Of a stretch of DNA of 31,458 nt, positions 9,401 through 16,066 are shown piece after piece. Location: the IMG/VR virus record IMGVR_UViG_3300025853_000385, positions 1-31,458 of that record; one strand, 5' to 3'. Within the stretch, counting starts at the first letter, position 1; each line of letters starts with the position of its first letter. Under the pieces are notes generated by a model. It made no database searches. It worked only from the letters and a program-made list of their open reading frames with translations, and was not told the DNA's origin. The position numbers and the translations under genes were made by a program. This stretch comes from a virus.

Positions 9401-10441
9401 AATAACGAAGCATATGGAATTACATCTGATAATCAAAGAGCATTGGATGCTTCGTCTCCACCATGGGGCCAAGGCGGTGGTAGAATTTTTCTACAAGGGT
9501 TTGAAGAAAATAAAGATGGTACAATTACTACCAGATATGTAAGCTCTGCTGCTTATGATGCTCAAGATTATCTGAAGGTTCCTATTAGACAGCTTATAGG
9601 CAGAGCCTTGGCTGGTGAACCTTTGGCTGAGTTTGAGTTTGAGCAGTTAGGAAAGAACGTAGCATCTTCCATCTTTGGACCTTATGTTAATCCAAAGTTC
9701 TTAACTGATTCTCTTTTGAACATTGCGTCAAAAGATACATATGATCCATCACGTCCCGGCGTTAATATAGAAAATATAAAACGTGGTGCGTTAGAATTAG
9801 CAAGCGCATTTGAGCCGGGAACTGTTGAGATTGTTAGAAAGTATCTGGATCAGCTAAGTGCTGAAGAGGTAGACGAAGTAGCTAGACAGGCCAATGGTTA
9901 TCCGCTATCGCCTGATGATCTTGAAACTTGGATGGCTACAGGTATTAGACCGCAGACTGTTGATGTTGATAAAGCAATTAGATCAAGTCTTAGTACAGAC
10001 CTTAGACAGCTGAAAGCAAGCGATAGTGAGTTCTTTAATTACTTACGTCAGATTAAACCACAAGCAGTTACAGAAGACCTTGCTAATCAGATTGTAGATG
10101 AGTATCGTTCACGTATGGAAGACAAACTAAATGTAACTCGCAAAATACGTGATAAGTTTGATATCTTTAATAACATCACATATACAGATAAAAAGGGAAA
10201 TGAAAAAACTTTTAGCGATACCAATCGTGTATTTAGAGCCGTCACAGACAATGGTCTTTTAGGAAAGCCGGATAATGATTTAGTTACCGCATCACAGGGT
10301 AGGTTTATTCCTATTGATCCTACTGATAGAAGGGTAATAAATCTATTTACAGAAAAGTTTGCGGACAAAGACCCAATGGGATTGTTGAGAAGACTTCAGG
10401 ATGTTCGTAGAGAATTTAGCTTAACTGATGTTGATGAGTAG
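6443..10441 (+). CDS. Very large internal virion (ejection) protein, 1332 aa
   Basis: This is the largest gene in the window and corresponds in size and position to T7 gp16-type core proteins. Residues 4-15 (FTLQEDLELLKQ) and 60-71 (FTLEDDIKFLKE) are a duplicated short motif, followed by acidic linkers. Gly/Ala-rich hydrophobic stretches (about 200-225 and 275-320) could span or perturb a membrane. The remainder is alpha-helical. A late conserved-looking block (PFARQLSRLPIGTYALFPSE, then a Gly/Ala helix TVTAGGLAAYEE) lies near residues 910-990. I see no lytic transglycosylase ES motif and no polymerase motifs, so it is not an N4-type virion RNA polymerase. The start lies two bases after the previous stop. 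Confidence 0.75.
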   Translation: MATFTLQEDLELLKQREAATENVQTSEPVSEEPVVAPSSADQFDEDGRLIVPITPSSNTFTLEDDIKFLKEQQPPVDPKEVTSQPAMEETVTSISMDDLEKNEDWINLGKKIYEYEEGKPFDPEEAGYDNLGDWFKNRHSKLGNNLVSMGMTALNIDDMPNDVQDAWLDSLDLYEKADPNMESFLRAVKNTLYDPTTLGSIVLTGGIAGVARLLGGKAASAAARFSFKEQLKKQLAQNGLTKEVIEKNADSLFVKEAVKKARKKAAKTAGRYTAAVAVPSGAAYSGAFDVSQQYIVEASVDPLQTAGMATIGGITAGIGGRFIPSFGEKIGRAVAGDKIVEKAAKEASEIASTPNVKVDTEVVGDSARSKITEILAGINTGAGRLFSSTAGLPKEMFDAALKRSRGQNALALEIKRTIRGINKEIKRDNKAGAKITDDQVNDFFDSGVVSENLQGTKTLERLQSARDVITKNEDELNNVLGLEGKQRIGYRREGDGTYITRTFEANNNVQYLNRIEDALKGKVSGEFLTKVDNARAFIKEEARKANKQLDDETVDGMILAMVQRLAKPAEKETVITINPMDLLGSVVGKEVASSVAKQSLKQKKNLAKPILELLGEERGAISRLSTTLTKQKQLLNEVEFLADVDKFARQALKDSASDRATVQLGGLVSFLPKQTATIVQKKAPIVDASKSFEDLTAEVLGASIGGKTPLLKDLYTSPQFYKFINNGIDYWSNPNSVGGKFTGQTFGNLAALGQATQTIFDLPAYLINTWGAVQGLATNGYLFRPIRGAKAIKQAGQDLYKEYFDVSGLSDAGLKRLTKLKEQGVIDSDLSAEIIRKNINLYGREASNAFSKGYRKSMDALSQAYGTPDTYAKLVAHNLEMKRLKKIYPDLDEDEIFSRASQRVRDTMPSYTVASPFARQLSRLPIGTYALFPSEMARTTKNVIKIGGKDLIEGIRTGNVEQMKTGLARLGGLTVTAGGLAAYEESNNEAYGITSDNQRALDASSPPWGQGGGRIFLQGFEENKDGTITTRYVSSAAYDAQDYLKVPIRQLIGRALAGEPLAEFEFEQLGKNVASSIFGPYVNPKFLTDSLLNIASKDTYDPSRPGVNIENIKRGALELASAFEPGTVEIVRKYLDQLSAEEVDEVARQANGYPLSPDDLETWMATGIRPQTVDVDKAIRSSLSTDLRQLKASDSEFFNYLRQIKPQAVTEDLANQIVDEYRSRMEDKLNVTRKIRDKFDIFNNITYTDKKGNEKTFSDTNRVFRAVTDNGLLGKPDNDLVTASQGRFIPIDPTDRRVINLFTEKFADKDPMGLLRRLQDVRREFSLTDVDE

Positions 10442-10453
10442 AAAGGAGTAAAC

Positions 10454-10837
10454 GTGGCTGATTGGGAATACTTTACTGAAGAAGAGATGGCCTGTAAAGG
10501 TACAGGTGAGTGTCATATGGACGAAGAGTTCATGGCACGGCTCATACGTCTAAGAGAAGATTATGGCAAACCTATGATTGTTTCTTCAGGATACAGAGAC
10601 ATTGCATATAACACTACAATAGGAGGCTCTCCTAACTCTGCACATATCTATGGTATGGCTGCTGATATTGTAGTGGGTGGGCATGATGCTTATCGACTTT
10701 TACGTCTGGCGATTGTACATGAGTTTACAGGTATCGGTATTTCTCAACGAGGCATGTTTGAGCGTAGGTTCATACATCTGGATACAATGGAAGATGGAGA
10801 TCACCATCCTCGTCCATGGGTGTGGAGCTACAAGTGA
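10454..10837 (+). CDS. M15-family zinc peptidase (endolysin)
   Basis: This 127-residue peptidoglycan peptidase cuts peptide cross-links in the host wall at lysis. The family's zinc site is complete: His64 and Asp71 in the SAHIYGMAAD motif and His108 in FIHLD, with SGYR (45-48) ahead of them. The length fits the compact Peptidase_M15_3 type. It has no signal peptide, so it needs a holin for access to the wall. The start is GTG, chosen because an AGGAG site sits six bases upstream and no ATG fits. The stop overlaps a GTG start of a 23-residue membrane peptide, and more small membrane genes follow, making this the late lysis cassette. Confidence 0.9.
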   Translation: MADWEYFTEEEMACKGTGECHMDEEFMARLIRLREDYGKPMIVSSGYRDIAYNTTIGGSPNSAHIYGMAADIVVGGHDAYRLLRLAIVHEFTGIGISQRGMFERRFIHLDTMEDGDHHPRPWVWSYK

Positions 10838-10905
10838 ACATAGGCTATGCTCTTGGTCTTTTTTATTTTGCGGTAATAGTCACTGCTATAATTCATTTTA
10901 CATAG
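10834..10905 (+). CDS. 23-residue single-membrane-span peptide
   Basis: A GTG at 10834 overlaps the peptidase stop (GTGA) and reads MNIGYALGLFYFAVIVTAII then HFT before TAG. Nearly all of it is one hydrophobic helix. The TAG overlaps the strong AGGAGGA ribosome site of the next gene. The coupled start and the membrane-spanning composition between endolysin and holin-like genes suggest a tiny lysis or lysis-timing peptide. Translation is not proven and it could be only a spacer. Confidence 0.45.
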   Translation: MNIGYALGLFYFAVIVTAIIHFT

Positions 10906-10914
10906 GAGGAGTGT

Positions 10915-11277
10915 ATGGAGGGAGCGATAGATATACGCTTGGTCGTTACTCTGGCTGGTATACTCTTTAGTGTGGCGGGAGCTAGTGCCGTAGCCAAGAT
11001 GCAGATTAAACAACTAGTAGAAAAACTAGAAGATGTTGAGCAACGTCTTCGTAAGATGGATGCTAGAAGTGATAAGCTAATAACTGCAACTGAAACGCAA
11101 GAACAAAGGATAAGCATTCTTGCTAAGATGGCAAGTCCAGAGAATCTCAGACGAGATCATATGCAACTAGCAGAGATGGTTACTCACATAGAAAGACTAC
11201 AAAAAGATTGTGATAGACTATATGCCATGCATAATGGCTCACACCCACCAGTAGCTAGTGAAAGGAAAGCAACATGA
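10915..11277 (+). CDS. Membrane-anchored coiled-coil protein of the lysis cassette (spanin- or holin-like)
   Basis: This 120-residue protein has one N-terminal transmembrane helix (about residues 8-27, RLVVTLAGILFSVAGASAVA). A charged coiled coil of about 70 residues follows (LVEKLEDVEQRLRKMDARSD onwards), and the tail is basic. This matches the shape of an inner-membrane spanin or an accessory holin. No cysteine or lipobox partner is visible beside it, so a complete two-component spanin is not shown. A near-perfect AGGAGGA lies four bases before ATG, implying strong translation. The end overlaps the next gene as ATGA. Confidence 0.65.
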   Translation: MEGAIDIRLVVTLAGILFSVAGASAVAKMQIKQLVEKLEDVEQRLRKMDARSDKLITATETQEQRISILAKMASPENLRRDHMQLAEMVTHIERLQKDCDRLYAMHNGSHPPVASERKAT

Positions 11278-11504
11278 GTCAAGATAATATTCCTGATAAA
11301 GAAACATATCAAGTCAACAGACGTAGAATGTGTTGGGTTGTTCTTGCAATGATGGCTGCTATGACTGTAGCGATCATTGGATGGCCGGAGAGATACCAGA
11401 ATGCTAACGTAATGGAGATGGCATATCTGGCATTATCGGGTCTTGTAGCTGCATACTTTGGAGCAACTGCATTTCAGTCCGCTAAAAGGACCATAAAAAA
11501 GTAA
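11274..11504 (+). CDS. Two-span holin-like membrane protein
   Basis: This 76-residue protein has a charged N-terminus (about residues 1-18). Two hydrophobic helices follow, around 19-37 (MCWVVLAMMAAMTVAIIGW) and 49-66 (MAYLALSGLVAAYFGATA). The C-terminus is basic (KRTIKK). Size, topology and place after the M15 peptidase fit a small class II-type holin that would release the endolysin. Its ATG overlaps the previous stop (ATGA). It is the last + strand gene and is followed by a terminator. A second, unrelated holin candidate is on the opposite strand at 12453-12854. Confidence 0.7.
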   Translation: MSQDNIPDKETYQVNRRRMCWVVLAMMAAMTVAIIGWPERYQNANVMEMAYLALSGLVAAYFGATAFQSAKRTIKK

Positions 11505-11574
11505 AACGCTCTGTATCGAGCTAGGAGCTAGGTTGCAGAAGAATCAGTACCTTTCGGCTAGGTACATACCTAAC
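11505..11574 (+). other. Structured 3' untranslated region of the late operon
   Basis: This 70-base stretch has no gene but several inverted repeats. GTACC (11548-11552) faces GGTAC (11560-11565 region), TAGGTA-CA-TACCTA is a perfect two-armed palindrome just before 11574, and GAGCTAG is repeated in tandem near 11518-11531. The CTAG tetranucleotide occurs four times between here and the terminator. The arms overlap, so alternative folds are possible. It could stabilise the late mRNA 3' end or belong to a short terminator-derived RNA. No tRNA fold was seen. Confidence 0.4.
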
Positions 11575-11619
11575 GGGCTAGAGAAGGCTACTCACCGCTC
11601 TTCTCTGGCCCTTTTTTTT
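11575..11619 (+). terminator. Strong intrinsic terminator of the late operon
   Basis: The arms GGGCTAGAGAAG (11575-11586) and CTTCTCTGGCCC (11600-11611) pair over 12 base pairs, with one U-G wobble on the + strand RNA, and are followed directly by eight T residues (11612-11619). On the - strand the wobble becomes a C-A mismatch and there is no T run, so it stops only + strand transcription, just before the convergent - strand genes. Confidence 0.92.
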
Positions 11620-11625
11620 ACAGAA

Positions 11626-11958
11626 TTAAAAAGAAATTTGTTGTGATTCTGGTTTTCCATCAATTAAAATCCAAGTATTAGTCTTTTTATTAAAACCTAA
11701 TAGTTTTACCCCCAAGCTTACTTGATTGTCTCTTAATTTTGGAAAGCACATCCGTTTTCCATCTGAACTTATAGAAACAGTTTTAACATCTATTTTTAAT
11801 ATTTCATTTGTTTCTAAATTTAAAGCTATTATATCAATAGGGCCAGTGGAACAATCATTACGAAAGACTTCATATCCCTGCTCAAGGAGCCAGCATACAG
11901 CTTTAAGCTCTAATAAATCTCCAACTTTCTTCGCTGCTAGTTTTGTATTATTTTCCAT
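11626..11958 (-). CDS. PD-(D/E)XK nuclease-like protein
   Basis: This 110-residue protein has the core layout of small PD-(D/E)XK nucleases. Glu17 lies in the first helix (GDLLELKAVCWLLEQGYEVF), Asp42 in GPIDIIAL, and the D-x-K pair Asp57/Lys59 in KIDVKT. It resembles single-domain Holliday-junction resolvase or restriction-like folds such as those grouped with phage and intron endonucleases. The substrate is unknown; resolving replication or packaging intermediates is plausible because terminase small subunit lies directly upstream. It is the last gene of the - strand block. Confidence 0.75.
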   Translation of the reverse strand: MENNTKLAAKKVGDLLELKAVCWLLEQGYEVFRNDCSTGPIDIIALNLETNEILKIDVKTVSISSDGKRMCFPKLRDNQVSLGVKLLGFNKKTNTWILIDGKPESQQISF

Positions 11959-11960
11959 AT

Positions 11961-12452
11961 TTACTCTACCAGTACGATATTCTCTTCTTTACTAACTTCA
12001 GACGGCTCTTCTGCATCGTCGCTATCAATTTCTTCAAATAATGAGTCAGCAAAGTCACACTTAGATAAAAGTTGTACAACCTTCTCTTCTCCTAGTACAT
12101 TGAGGCAACCAACGATGGCTGTCTCTAATGTATCCTTATCCATAGACATACCAGTATTACTATTAGCACCACGAATGCGGGATAATAACTCCAGTGCTTT
12201 AATGGCACTATTAGTATGTCCGTTTGCTTTGGCAAACTCGTACTGATTTTCAATCTCTTCTATTACATTAACATCAGTTTCAAGTTGCTGTTCTAGTTCA
12301 TGTACCCTATCAATTACTTCTTGACTTTGAAGTAGTCGATAACCTTGATTATATGCAGAGGCTTCTGCGTAGCCAGCAGACTTTGCAGCCTCAGTTGCAT
12401 TACGGTGTAGCACATAAGCCTGTGCAAACTTTTCTTGCTTTTCGTTTAACAT
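11961..12452 (-). CDS. terS: Terminase small subunit
   Basis: This 163-residue DNA-packaging protein would recognise phage DNA and direct the large subunit. The N-terminus has the Terminase_2 signature: LNEKQEKFAQAYVLHRNATE, then AAKSAGYA and a following helix with QGYRLLQSQEVIDRV, forming a helix-turn-helix over residues 1-50. The middle is a probable oligomerisation coiled coil (52-95) and the tail is acidic. Unusually, it sits on the - strand with early-type genes instead of with + strand virion genes, and no large subunit is in the window. It starts directly after the holin stop. Confidence 0.85.
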   Translation of the reverse strand: MLNEKQEKFAQAYVLHRNATEAAKSAGYAEASAYNQGYRLLQSQEVIDRVHELEQQLETDVNVIEEIENQYEFAKANGHTNSAIKALELLSRIRGANSNTGMSMDKDTLETAIVGCLNVLGEEKVVQLLSKCDFADSLFEEIDSDDAEEPSEVSKEENIVLVE

Positions 12453-12854
12453 TTATTTCATGTTGTTTCTGGCAACACCTTTCCACTTTTCTGCTGTACG
12501 CATACCACCAAGACCAAGAAGGGCCATGATCAAGCTGATCAACTCTCCTGTCTCTAGGGCGGGGAGTGTTACCGTAGGATACCAAGTGATAATAACCCAA
12601 GATAGAATGGGTGCAAGAATAAACTGCCATGCCAAAGCAAAGCAGCATACCCACATGATAGCTGGCCTAGCTCCGCTCACAAAGATAGAAGGATGCTTTG
12701 CCTGTTCTATGTTCGCCTGTGCTTGAGCAAGGTCTAGTGATATCATCTGTGTCTGAAGCTCATGCTCCAGTTTTTTCTTAAGGTCTTTGTCCTCTACAAA
12801 CTTGTCAAGAACTTTACCTGCTACTCCAATTACAGAGTCTGCAATACCTAGCAT
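12453..12854 (-). CDS. Holin of the 3TM gene-transfer-agent type
   Basis: This 133-residue membrane protein has a soluble helical N-terminus (1-53). The signature HPSIFVSGARPAIMWVCCFA begins at residue 54 and leads into membrane helices at about 63-92. A last hydrophobic stretch at about 104-118 (ELISLIMALLGLGGMRT) follows a LETGEL turn. This layout matches the GTA_holin_3TM family, common in alphaproteobacterial phages and gene transfer agents. It would permeabilise the inner membrane at lysis. An AGGAG lies nine bases before its ATG. It is separate from the + strand lysis cassette. Confidence 0.85.
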   Translation of the reverse strand: MLGIADSVIGVAGKVLDKFVEDKDLKKKLEHELQTQMISLDLAQAQANIEQAKHPSIFVSGARPAIMWVCCFALAWQFILAPILSWVIITWYPTVTLPALETGELISLIMALLGLGGMRTAEKWKGVARNNMK

Positions 12855-12856
12855 GT

Positions 12857-13030
12857 CTAACTCCTATTACAGAAGGCATATATCTTCATGCCTTTACTTA
12901 GTTTATCAATCTTTGCAAGGGATGACACAGCGCTCTGACAGGCAACAGATGATTTAAAATCTTTATATGTTACCTCAACATCTGCACCGGCTTTGGTCCA
13001 CATCATTGCCACAACCACAAGAGTAAACAT
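12857..13030 (-). CDS. 57-residue exported peptide
   Basis: This short gene overlaps the methyltransferase stop as TAATG and ends just before the holin. The first 16 residues (MFTLVVVAMMWTKAGA) look like a signal peptide with an Ala-x-Ala-like cleavage site. The mature part is about 41 residues with two cysteines (Cys31, Cys54) that could form a disulfide. Its place next to the 3TM holin suggests a periplasmic lysis accessory or antiholin-like partner, which is inference. No family was recognised. Confidence 0.6.
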   Translation of the reverse strand: MFTLVVVAMMWTKAGADVEVTYKDFKSSVACQSAVSSLAKIDKLSKGMKIYAFCNRS

Positions 13031-13719
13031 TATTCTGACTCCTTTACATTTTTCATTTTAATTATACGTGGATACTGATCAATGCGATAGCCTTGCGTTT
13101 GATAGGTCTTTGGATTTTCTGTTACCATTGTATCAGCAAACATATAGATAGTCAAGTGTTTAAAGTTTCTGCTTTTCTCAGCCAGCATCTGAATCCAATC
13201 CTCTGGAGAGAAGATTGAGATATGAGCATTGCGTCCATCTGGTAGCGTCTTCACTGCTTCAAAGCAAGCTATGTTTAGAAAGACCATCTTCTTTGCATAA
13301 GAAAATATTTCATCTACCACCCAAGACAAGTCTTCCTCTGCTACATGTTCAAGAACATCTGTACAAATTACTGCATCTTTTTTGTGGATAGGAAGTTTAT
13401 TATACTTCTCGTAGCCGGGATCAAAAAGTTCATGCTCGTCAAGGCTCCAGTACTCAGGAAGAGGGCAGTCAATTTCGTTAGTTAATGTATGGTAGTCTTC
13501 GCTATAAAGAATACCCTTGCCACAACCATAATCAAGAATAGATTTACACTTATGCTGTTCAAGATAAGCCTTGATTATGTCAACAAACTTTAAAAGGCTA
13601 CGACCATTAAACATACCTGCTGCCTGATCATGCTTTTGTTCATACATCTTAATAAGATTACCATAATCATCAGAAGGATTATGCCTACTATTTGTGTTCT
13701 CTACATTAATATTAGTCAT
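13030..13719 (-). CDS. Class I SAM-dependent methyltransferase
   Basis: This 229-residue protein has the SAM-binding motif I at 61-69 (ILDYGCGKG) and a post-motif CTDVLEHV at 119-126, typical of small-molecule or sugar methyltransferases of the Methyltransf_11/23 type. Its acceptor cannot be read from sequence. It lies directly downstream of, and overlaps by eight bases, a glycosyltransferase/MTase-like/DUF115 protein, so a sugar or nucleotide-sugar-linked acceptor is likely. AAAGGA precedes the ATG by eight bases. A DNA methyltransferase role is unlikely because no target-recognition or NPPY/PC motif is seen. Confidence 0.8.
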   Translation of the reverse strand: MTNINVENTNSRHNPSDDYGNLIKMYEQKHDQAAGMFNGRSLLKFVDIIKAYLEQHKCKSILDYGCGKGILYSEDYHTLTNEIDCPLPEYWSLDEHELFDPGYEKYNKLPIHKKDAVICTDVLEHVAEEDLSWVVDEIFSYAKKMVFLNIACFEAVKTLPDGRNAHISIFSPEDWIQMLAEKSRNFKHLTIYMFADTMVTENPKTYQTQGYRIDQYPRIIKMKNVKESE

Positions 13720-16066
13720 CGTAATATCCTTTAAACTGTGGCCTTGTTTCCTGTTCTACTTTGATGTCCCACAAGTCTGCAACCATAGTGTCTTTACCAT
13801 GATAGCAGAGTACACCCTCAAGACCGGGATCATTAAATACTTTCTCACAGTCTTGCGCCATAGCAAGCAACTCTCCTGTAGTCCAGTATGTTTTTTCCTT
13901 TACATTAACTTGTATATACTTTGGCTTAGGAACTTCTCCGCCTTCCAGATCACCAGTAGTCTCAGTCTTTTCTTCGTCAGTTGGCTCGTCTCTACAACAA
14001 TCAAAACCAAAGAGATGTATATCTCTGAAGCCCATAGTGTGCAGCATACCAATGCCACGCATAGCAGCACAGGTACCACCAGTAATAAGCGTAGCTCCCT
14101 GTGGAATACCAAGCTCATTGCTTAGTTTAACCTGCTGGTTTTCAATAGCCTTACCCTGCTCATCCTCTTCACGTAGAGAATCAGTGAAGGCATGCCATCC
14201 CCAGATTTTTGCATTACGTTCTATGAGATGCTCTGTAACAGATGGGTCTGTCATAGACGCAACAAAGAAGTTCATGTCAGGATCAAAGTCTTTGAACAAG
14301 TCTTTGCGTGTGATGTTGTGTGTGCTTTTACCAGTGATAGGTCTGGGATCAAGAACAATACAACCCCATGGAGTTATGCCATTCTTAATTAGACCCGGCA
14401 ATGCATGTTTAACTGTAAGAACTTTACAGTCAGGATTAAATGCAAGAAACTCTTCAAGCTTCGCATAGTCCAAATACGGACCAGCAGATACGATAGCCGC
14501 TCGGCCTCTGTGTGCAGGATGCTTCCGTACCCACCTGTCTTTATCAATGTGCTGAAGGTTTCTTTTAATATTACTTCGAATATATTCCTTCGGCACAGAG
14601 TCTCTGGGATGTACAACAATAGGAACCTGTTTCAGTTCCGCTGGAATATCCTCTAGCTTTTCGTCATGAAGGAAGACAACAAGGTGTGTGCGACCACCAC
14701 CAAGTACTCTGTCATCTGAAGGCAGAACATACTTACGCACTGTAGACTTTTCATCGAACGATGTCCAGCCATCTTCTGTTGTCTTCTCTTCATTAATCTT
14801 TTTGGTAGCGATAGAATCAAAAAGATTTTTCATACCCTGATATTTTTCTTCAGGGATTTTGTCCTCGTCGTCCTTCGTAAAGAAGTGATCACCCATGACA
14901 ACGGGAACATTCTTTAGAATATTATATTCGTGTTGGACAGTTTCGATACTGTTTCCACTGCCTATCAAAGCAAAGTCTACTTCATCAATATAGATAGAGT
15001 TAAGAGTATCTCTTACATTACCTTTATGTAACTCATAGGTAAACTCTTTACCCTTTTCTTTCTTTATGTATTGGGTGAACTCATCAAACCTTTTCGCAAC
15101 AGCACTCTTTGTGTTGTGAGGCTTGGCATTAAACTCTTCCTTATCCGTCTCTACTGTTGCATCTTCGAACAGATCGTAGCCAATGTAATGAACTGAATCT
15201 GTTCTATCAAATGCAGCAAGCGCCATCTCAATAGCACGGCCACCATTCCACGTCCCTGTTTCCAGAATAGTACTAGGCTTATAAAAACGAATAGTGTCGG
15301 CAAGCTGTTTATACCTACCGGGAAGAATGTCTGGAGTGGTTTCTGTTTCTGAAAGTTCAATCACTCGTTTACCAGAGCTATCCCTGACATTCATAGAACT
15401 TTTATCATTGATGTTTACTACTAGATTTTCTATACCAGTAAACTCATGGACGTTCATACCATGTGCTGTATAGATAGTAACAAGTCTGCTAAGAATAAAA
15501 GCAGCGGTCCATTCACGATAATTTGTAAACTCGCCTGACATGTAAGAGCCACGCCAATCGCCCATGATATCTACAGCAGTCTGACGTTTCAGATTAAACG
15601 CCATGATGTACGATGTCTCAGGCGTATAGATAAAGTCTACGTTATAGACGGGATCAGGGAAGTAATGATCAAGAGTGGAAGACCTAATGTCTTTAACTGT
15701 AGCGCACATGGGGTCAACCCAGATCAGCCAACCACCCTCATTGTTGAACGCACACTCAGTAATAGCGAAAACATCTGGCCCCGATGACAGCGCATCCAGA
15801 AGTTCTGTGTACTGCACCATACCATCTTCAGTACCATCGTGGGTGGGGTTCTCTTCTACAAACGTAACATACTCAGGAACGTCGTTAAGATTGTGGTAGT
15901 GAATGTTCTTCGCTTTGGGCAGAGAATAGTTACTAATATCTAGATTATAATAGTAACAGTGAAACTCTATATTAGGTTGCCAGTTTTCTTTGAACTCATT
16001 CAGAAGTTTGAAGCCATTTTTCTTGAGCTTCTTCTCGTCAAAGCATGTTACAATTTTATATGTCAT
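13712..16066 (-). CDS. Three-part glycosyltransferase / methyltransferase-like / DUF115 protein
   Basis: I chose the ATG at 16066 (784 residues), which overlaps the upstream glycosyltransferase stop by 11 bases. An open frame continues 43 codons further inside that gene and is probably not translated. Residues 1-230 resemble a GT-A glycosyltransferase (MTYKIVTCFDEKKLKKNGFK start; WLIWVDPMC at 113-121 in the DxD region). Residues about 250-400 carry ILETGTWNGG (267-276) as in Rossmann methyltransferase or cephalosporin-hydroxylase-like proteins. Residues about 515-784 carry GRAAIVSAGPYLD (521-533) and HLFGFDCC (684-691), the pattern of DUF115/MptE-like proteins, a domain also found in flagellin Maf glycosyltransferases. 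The likely role is making or attaching a modified sugar on virion or host surface. Domain calls are from motif appearance only. Confidence 0.65.
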   Translation of the reverse strand: MTYKIVTCFDEKKLKKNGFKLLNEFKENWQPNIEFHCYYYNLDISNYSLPKAKNIHYHNLNDVPEYVTFVEENPTHDGTEDGMVQYTELLDALSSGPDVFAITECAFNNEGGWLIWVDPMCATVKDIRSSTLDHYFPDPVYNVDFIYTPETSYIMAFNLKRQTAVDIMGDWRGSYMSGEFTNYREWTAAFILSRLVTIYTAHGMNVHEFTGIENLVVNINDKSSMNVRDSSGKRVIELSETETTPDILPGRYKQLADTIRFYKPSTILETGTWNGGRAIEMALAAFDRTDSVHYIGYDLFEDATVETDKEEFNAKPHNTKSAVAKRFDEFTQYIKKEKGKEFTYELHKGNVRDTLNSIYIDEVDFALIGSGNSIETVQHEYNILKNVPVVMGDHFFTKDDEDKIPEEKYQGMKNLFDSIATKKINEEKTTEDGWTSFDEKSTVRKYVLPSDDRVLGGGRTHLVVFLHDEKLEDIPAELKQVPIVVHPRDSVPKEYIRSNIKRNLQHIDKDRWVRKHPAHRGRAAIVSAGPYLDYAKLEEFLAFNPDCKVLTVKHALPGLIKNGITPWGCIVLDPRPITGKSTHNITRKDLFKDFDPDMNFFVASMTDPSVTEHLIERNAKIWGWHAFTDSLREEDEQGKAIENQQVKLSNELGIPQGATLITGGTCAAMRGIGMLHTMGFRDIHLFGFDCCRDEPTDEEKTETTGDLEGGEVPKPKYIQVNVKEKTYWTTGELLAMAQDCEKVFNDPGLEGVLCYHGKDTMVADLWDIKVEQETRPQFKGYYDD

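Noticed and set aside
6443-10441. N4-type virion RNA polymerase in the giant internal protein
   Set aside because: No polymerase motifs were visible, and the length is far below that of known virion RNA polymerases, though hairpins in the genome made it worth checking.
11505-11619. tRNA gene near the convergence point
   Set aside because: The paired segments do not make a cloverleaf, and there is no T-loop GTTCRA pattern in place; terminator and small hairpins explain it.
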